From contig CM022370.1 in the NCBI GenBank assembly GCA_011800155.1, forward strand, positions 2,604,001 to 2,668,000: DNA of 64,000 bases, written 5' to 3'. Both the position numbers and the translations under genes were made by a program. Shown piece by piece: positions 60,427 to 64,000 of the stretch; the stretch's first letter is position 1, and each line of letters begins with the position of its first letter. The stretch comes from Flammulina velutipes (lineage: Eukaryota > Basidiomycota > Agaricomycetes > Agaricales > Physalacriaceae). The notes under the pieces were generated by a model, which saw only the letters and a program-made list of their open reading frames with translations, was not told the origin of the DNA and searched no databases.

Positions 60427-60827
60427 TGATTAGATTAGAATTTGGACGACTCAATGGCGGCCCCCAAGTAGATTATGGATGCGCGGTATTCTGACGATAA
60501 AAGTCAGAAAAAAACTCGCCCGCAAAAGCTTGAGCCTAGCGATAATGCTGGGCCCGAGCCACACCGCTAGCAGCACAAGCAAAGACTCACAGTGTGTATT
60601 CATGCAGTGGACGTCGCTGCAGCCAGACGCGACAATTCGAGGTTCATAGGTGGTGGCACGAAAGAAAGTGCCGTGGTCCATGACCTTACCCCAATTGGAC
60701 AATGACTCCAAGTCGGTAATGTGTATTGATTGCAACACCACTCTATACATTTGATATCCTCAGGCCCCGTTTAAATAGAATACTACATATGTGTTGACGC
60801 CGAATCTATCACCGCAATGCTGTTCGT
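60427..60827. other. intergenic, carrier 3' / RhoGAP 5' region
   Basis: 401 bp between two minus-strand genes. A 100-codon minus-strand frame (60750-60451) starts at a true ATG but has no recognised homology and no in-frame connection to the RhoGAP. Confidence 0.45.
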
Positions 60828-62199
60828 TCATGATGGAACAAGAAATTCCTTGACCTAAATGCACAGTCAGAACAACATCTTCTACAGTTCAACAAACCCA
60901 CCAGTTCATACGTAAAGAACGAAGTCGCAATACTGGGGGCCACCTTGACTGTAGAAACGTGAGGAGATAGCCACTCGAGACAAAAGCAAAACTTACGCAG
61001 ATTAGGCCACAGACCCCGGTATAGGCCCCTCACACCCTCCTTGCGAATTGTACCCATCAGAGCGTCAATTGCGCCCGTGTACTGGATGCCCAGACCACTA
61101 GACTTCATCCCAGTGACTTGCATCTTTCGACGCAAGACATCAAACGGATAGGTCAAAGTCTGTGACACTGAACCTGGACTGGTGTTAGTAACAATCTTGA
61201 AGAACGAGGGGAGAACGCACCAGCTAAAGCACCGCAGAGAAGCTTTCTGGGAACGCTACTTTGCCCTGGAGGAGTAATGACGCCACGGAGGAATTCATAG
61301 GCCGCGAAATTTATCCCAACATAAGGTGCGACACCAACGGCTGTGGTGATGAGTCCGCGATAGAGCCCGCGAACTCCGCCTTCCTCTCGCATGATTTTAA
61401 GAGTCATTCCCCATATTGTCATCTCAGAGGCAGTGTAGTTCGACGCGCGGGATGCGACGGTGTGGTAGGCAGCGTTTAAAGGGTTGGCAGCATTTGGTGG
61501 GGGATTAGTTTTGCTGTTTTGCAGGGAAACAGGTATGGAAGCGGTCGCGATCGATAGCCGAGCGCGCACAAGGTCTAGTGGGTATGTCGAGCAAACAGAC
61601 GTGATTCCAGCCAGCGCACCACTGGCTAGTCGTTTGGGTGTGTCCAATTCTCGTGTACCGTGCCGAGTAAAGAACTGTGGATGACGTCAAAAAACAAGGA
61701 CATGGTGAACGAGAAATGGTTTGCCTTCTTTAACTGTTCGTAGGTCGTGAACTGGACAGCACTACACATAAGAATCGCCCGCCATGCGGTAAACAAACTT
61801 GGAACTCACCTGTAGGGCACGATACGAAGACAATTTATGCCATTACCCCGCATGTAGCCGCGGAAGCCTTCCTCCTGCCACATCCGAATCAGACTCCTCC
61901 AAACGCCCTTGTACTGTTGCTCAGAGGATTGTGGTTGTACTTGTCTACAAGACGGGTCAATCCAGAATAGCAAGGTTTTGGCGGGAACATACTGGATGAT
62001 CTTTAACCGTTCCAGTGGACTCACTACCGTGCGCGAAGCAGCACCTGCACATCCTCCCGCTGTCGAAAAGGCGATAATGATCAATTTAAGCACCCGAGGG
62101 GAAACAAACAGACATACCGATGAAATAGGATGCAATCTCCGGCGTAAAAAGCTTTCTTAGCAGACCCACGGAGTCTACATCCTGCGTTGCTGAGGTCAT
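60828..62199 (-). CDS. mitochondrial carrier (SLC25) family protein
   Basis: 341 residues in eight exons: 62199-62118, 62059-61993, 61944-61810, 61761-61725, 61674-61221, 61173-60997, 60948-60902, 60854-60828. Three carrier repeats with signatures SPLERLKI, YPLDLVRARL and YPFDVLRRKM; matching [DE]GxxGx[YF]xG motifs are EEGFRGYMRGNG, EEGGVRGLYRGL and KEGVRGLYRGLWP. The last short exon restores the typical YELVKEFL ending; reading through the previous intron would give a wrong tail. It has a long loop in repeat 2 (NSKTNPPPNAANP). Sequence style fits the CoA/ADP/Graves-type carrier group (Leu5-like), but the substrate is not certain. Intron 61675-61724 is GC-AG. Confidence 0.9.
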
Positions 62200-63072
62200 G
62201 TTTATAAGGAAGCTGGTATAGTTGTTGTGAAACCAAGAAAGGCATGAAATAGTTGGTGTCGAATGCTGCACCTGTCACGGTAGGAGGGAAAGGAGGCCAA
62301 AGTGCCCTGCGGTGGAGTCCGAGAACATTTTCATTCCGCCAAATCACGTGGTGATGACACCTTTTCATCTTCGACGTCCATCTCGGAAGCCATCCGGAGG
62401 CCATTGAAATAGATACCGCAGGATTCGAACCAATTTCATGCAGCGAAATCCAATGAAACGCGAACGACAGCCTCGTGCAACTCTCTGCGCCACCGATCGG
62501 ACTCCCTGTCTCCATCGGAGTGCCTTCACGGTATCACGAGCTCTTCAGCTAATTTTTTTCTATCTTCAAATCTCTTTCAGCGCCGGTCCGTATGACATTG
62601 CCGTCTTTGTATTCCAATGGCACCGGTACCTACAGCATGTGAGAAGCGTGTCAATTCCGAATATTGAATTACAGGGGCTGTGAACTTCGGCGGTCTACAT
62701 GGACCCACAAATCCTCAGGTCGGACCGATCCTCCTTGGTTCTACAATAATCTCGACCATTCCTTCACTGCTTCTGTTGCTGCGTTGCCACCTGATCAACG
62801 ATATCTGTGCCTTTGTCTGTCTGCCTGACGCTTTGGTTGGCTCGTACTTATCACAGAAATAGGCAATTGATTGTCCTCTTTGACGAAACTTTCGAATTCC
62901 GCCCATTGTTGAACATTGGCGCGTTCAAACCTGACTGAACAATGAAGGACTTTGCGATTGTGCAAATTAGCGGCACGCGCGTCCCCCGGGCTACATAATG
63001 GGCTCTCTCTCAAAGGATTCTCTTTCACTCTTCGTCTTCCACTTTACCCCCTTGTTCTTGCTCGTCTCCTCG
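62200..63072. other. 873-bp divergent intergenic region
   Basis: Between the carrier start (minus strand) and the right-edge gene (plus strand). A TCACGTGGTGA near-palindrome with an E-box core is at 62344-62354. A 60-codon plus-strand frame at 62680-62862 has one hydrophobic stretch (VGPILLGSTIISTIPSLLLLL) and could be a fragment of a small membrane protein, perhaps with an exon near 62592. A tRNA T-loop-like motif at about 62420 does not fold into a tRNA. Confidence 0.4.
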
Positions 63073-64000
63073 ATGGAAAAAATCCGCAAAGCGTTGAAAA
63101 ACGAGAAGAAGTGAGCCTCGCTTGATGCCCTTGTCGCGTCTCCCTTCACTAACATGTTCCCTAGAGCGCCGGCGTTTGCTCTGAAGCATGTCCGGTCCAT
63201 GCCTCTACGAAGCTATCCTATTTCCAACCCGATTCCTCTTCGTAACGATGACCCGGACCCCGACAGTTACTACTATCAGTCCACTCCCCGTCCTCCCCGT
63301 CCTCCACCTGTTCCCGATGTTAGGACAGGCGCGAGGGTCTGGGCGAACCCTGACGTCAAAGACAAGAGGGTCAAGCCACGCGCAAAGCCCATCGACCGAT
63401 ATGTTGGACATAGCATAGTCGGCCAGCAGGCAGTTCCAAACGATGTAGTATCTGACGACGATGATCTGGGCTATTACGACGTCCTAGATATTTACACTCT
63501 GCAGGAACTGGGAACTACGCCAGGATACGCGGACTCAGCTGGCCAACTTCATTATCCACAGCCCACGGCGCCTTTCCAAAGCCGTGGCAGAGTTCCTGCA
63601 TTTCCTACCAAGCATGTGAATGCCTCTACTCCTGCACTCTCACGGCACGATCAGCCCAAGAAGAAACCCTCTGCCTCTCGACTTGCAACTTCTTCGTCAA
63701 AGACTCCTGACATGCGCCGGTCCCCATCCGAACCTCGCAAATACTCTCGTTATTCGAAGCCTCTCCCAGCTCCTCCTTTGGATCAAAGCCATGCACCGCC
63801 TGTTCCCAGACTTCCTGGCAGCAAGAAAGTCGAAGACAATCGCTTGGCGTTTTCTCAACTAAAGAATCGTTCTGAGAGTCGGGATCCAACGTATAATTCC
63901 TTGCCACCCCGCGTTGTCACACGCAATCAAGCTCGAATCCATACTCCCAGAGATGAACCGGGAATTGTGGGGCAGGCTGCGGAGATCATCAAGCAGGTTG
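63073..64000 (+). CDS. disordered Pro/Ser/Arg-rich protein, cut by the window edge
   Basis: Partial. Exon 1 is 63073-63110 (MEKIRKALKNEK); intron 63111-63164; exon 2 opens at 63165 and stays open to the end of the window, giving at least 291 residues. The sequence is Pro/Ser/Arg-rich with tyrosine-containing acidic patches (DDDDLGYYDVLDIYTLQELG, PDSYYYQSTPRPPRPPPVP). The last visible residues (EPGIVGQAAEIIKQV) may start a folded or coiled region. The phase-2 splice agrees with the open frame of over 830 nt, which supports the model. Family not recognised. Confidence 0.65.

Noticed and set aside
60451..60750. 100-codon minus-strand frame between the carrier and the RhoGAP
   Set aside because: Begins with ATG but shows no family motif, ends next to the RhoGAP start in a different frame, and has no clear splice donor connecting to it.
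62411..62520. tRNA-like T-loop ggattcgaacc (minus-strand GGTTCGAATCC), with a TGGCGCAG-like D-arm nearby
   Set aside because: The T-stem has two mismatches, the D-stem one, and no 7-bp acceptor stem can be formed with the expected spacing, even allowing an intron.
1..64000. Search for CRISPR arrays, insertion sequences, transposon terminal repeats, rRNA and biosynthetic clusters
   Set aside because: No regularly spaced repeats, transposase or reverse-transcriptase motifs, or rRNA were seen by eye; gene content is dispersed housekeeping. A repeat-masking run could still reveal short relics.

Overview
The window is a gene-dense stretch of a nuclear fungal genome. About 32 protein genes in 64 kb are cut by roughly 155 introns, nearly all 42-70 nt long, and gaps between genes are often under 100 bp. 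Short dense introns, a handful of GC-AG introns, an SMN homologue, a DHX33-type helicase and a Cyr1-type adenylate cyclase with an RA-LRR-PP2C-cyclase layout point to Basidiomycota, probably Agaricomycetes (inference; there is no rRNA or other species marker here). I saw no transposon, rRNA, CRISPR array, prokaryotic-type defence system or secondary-metabolite cluster. Exons were placed by hand from GT-AG/GC-AG signals, phase and family alignment from memory.

Layout. 0.2-5.8 kb: HYPK-like UBA protein, a coiled-coil protein and a 968-residue disordered protein. 6.0-10.7 kb: DHX33-like DEAH helicase divergent from mitoribosomal uL23m, then meiotic MND1. 11.3-16.1 kb: Zn2Cys6 transcription factor, convergent with an eIF5-mimic (BZW/5MP) protein. 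16.7-23.5 kb: an active PP2C phosphatase followed head-to-tail by adenylate cyclase. 24.3-32.7 kb: VPS4/RPB7 divergent pair, SAM50/SMN divergent pair, MCM7. 33.0-41.4 kb: MDR alcohol dehydrogenase with a phase conflict, ABHD11-like hydrolase/THG1 divergent pair, mitochondrial ferredoxin (YAH1), PAS-kinase-like protein kinase, SEN15-like subunit and a 67-residue protein. 41.4-48.0 kb: mitoribosomal uS5m/CCT3 divergent pair, MPV17/SYM1 family, eS10, a claudin-like four-TM protein. 48.4-64.0 kb: a GRAM-VASt sterol-transfer (LAM) protein, a YMR196W/GH63-like glycosidase, a RhoGAP, a mitochondrial carrier and a disordered protein running off the right edge.

Most genes are unrelated housekeeping functions: replication (MCM7), transcription (RPB7), tRNA processing (THG1, SEN15), snRNP assembly (SMN), translation (eS10, 5MP, uL23m, uS5m), mitochondrial biogenesis (SAM50, YAH1, SYM1, carrier), protein folding (CCT3) and cAMP signalling. 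A recurring arrangement is divergent pairs with 65-172 bp between start codons. The points most worth a second look are the phase break in the dehydrogenase, a 13-nt micro-exon, five GC-AG introns, four stop-free in-frame introns, the PP2C-cyclase tandem with a catalytically dead PP2C-like domain inside the cyclase, and non-standard kinase motifs. No undescribed multi-gene system is evident.
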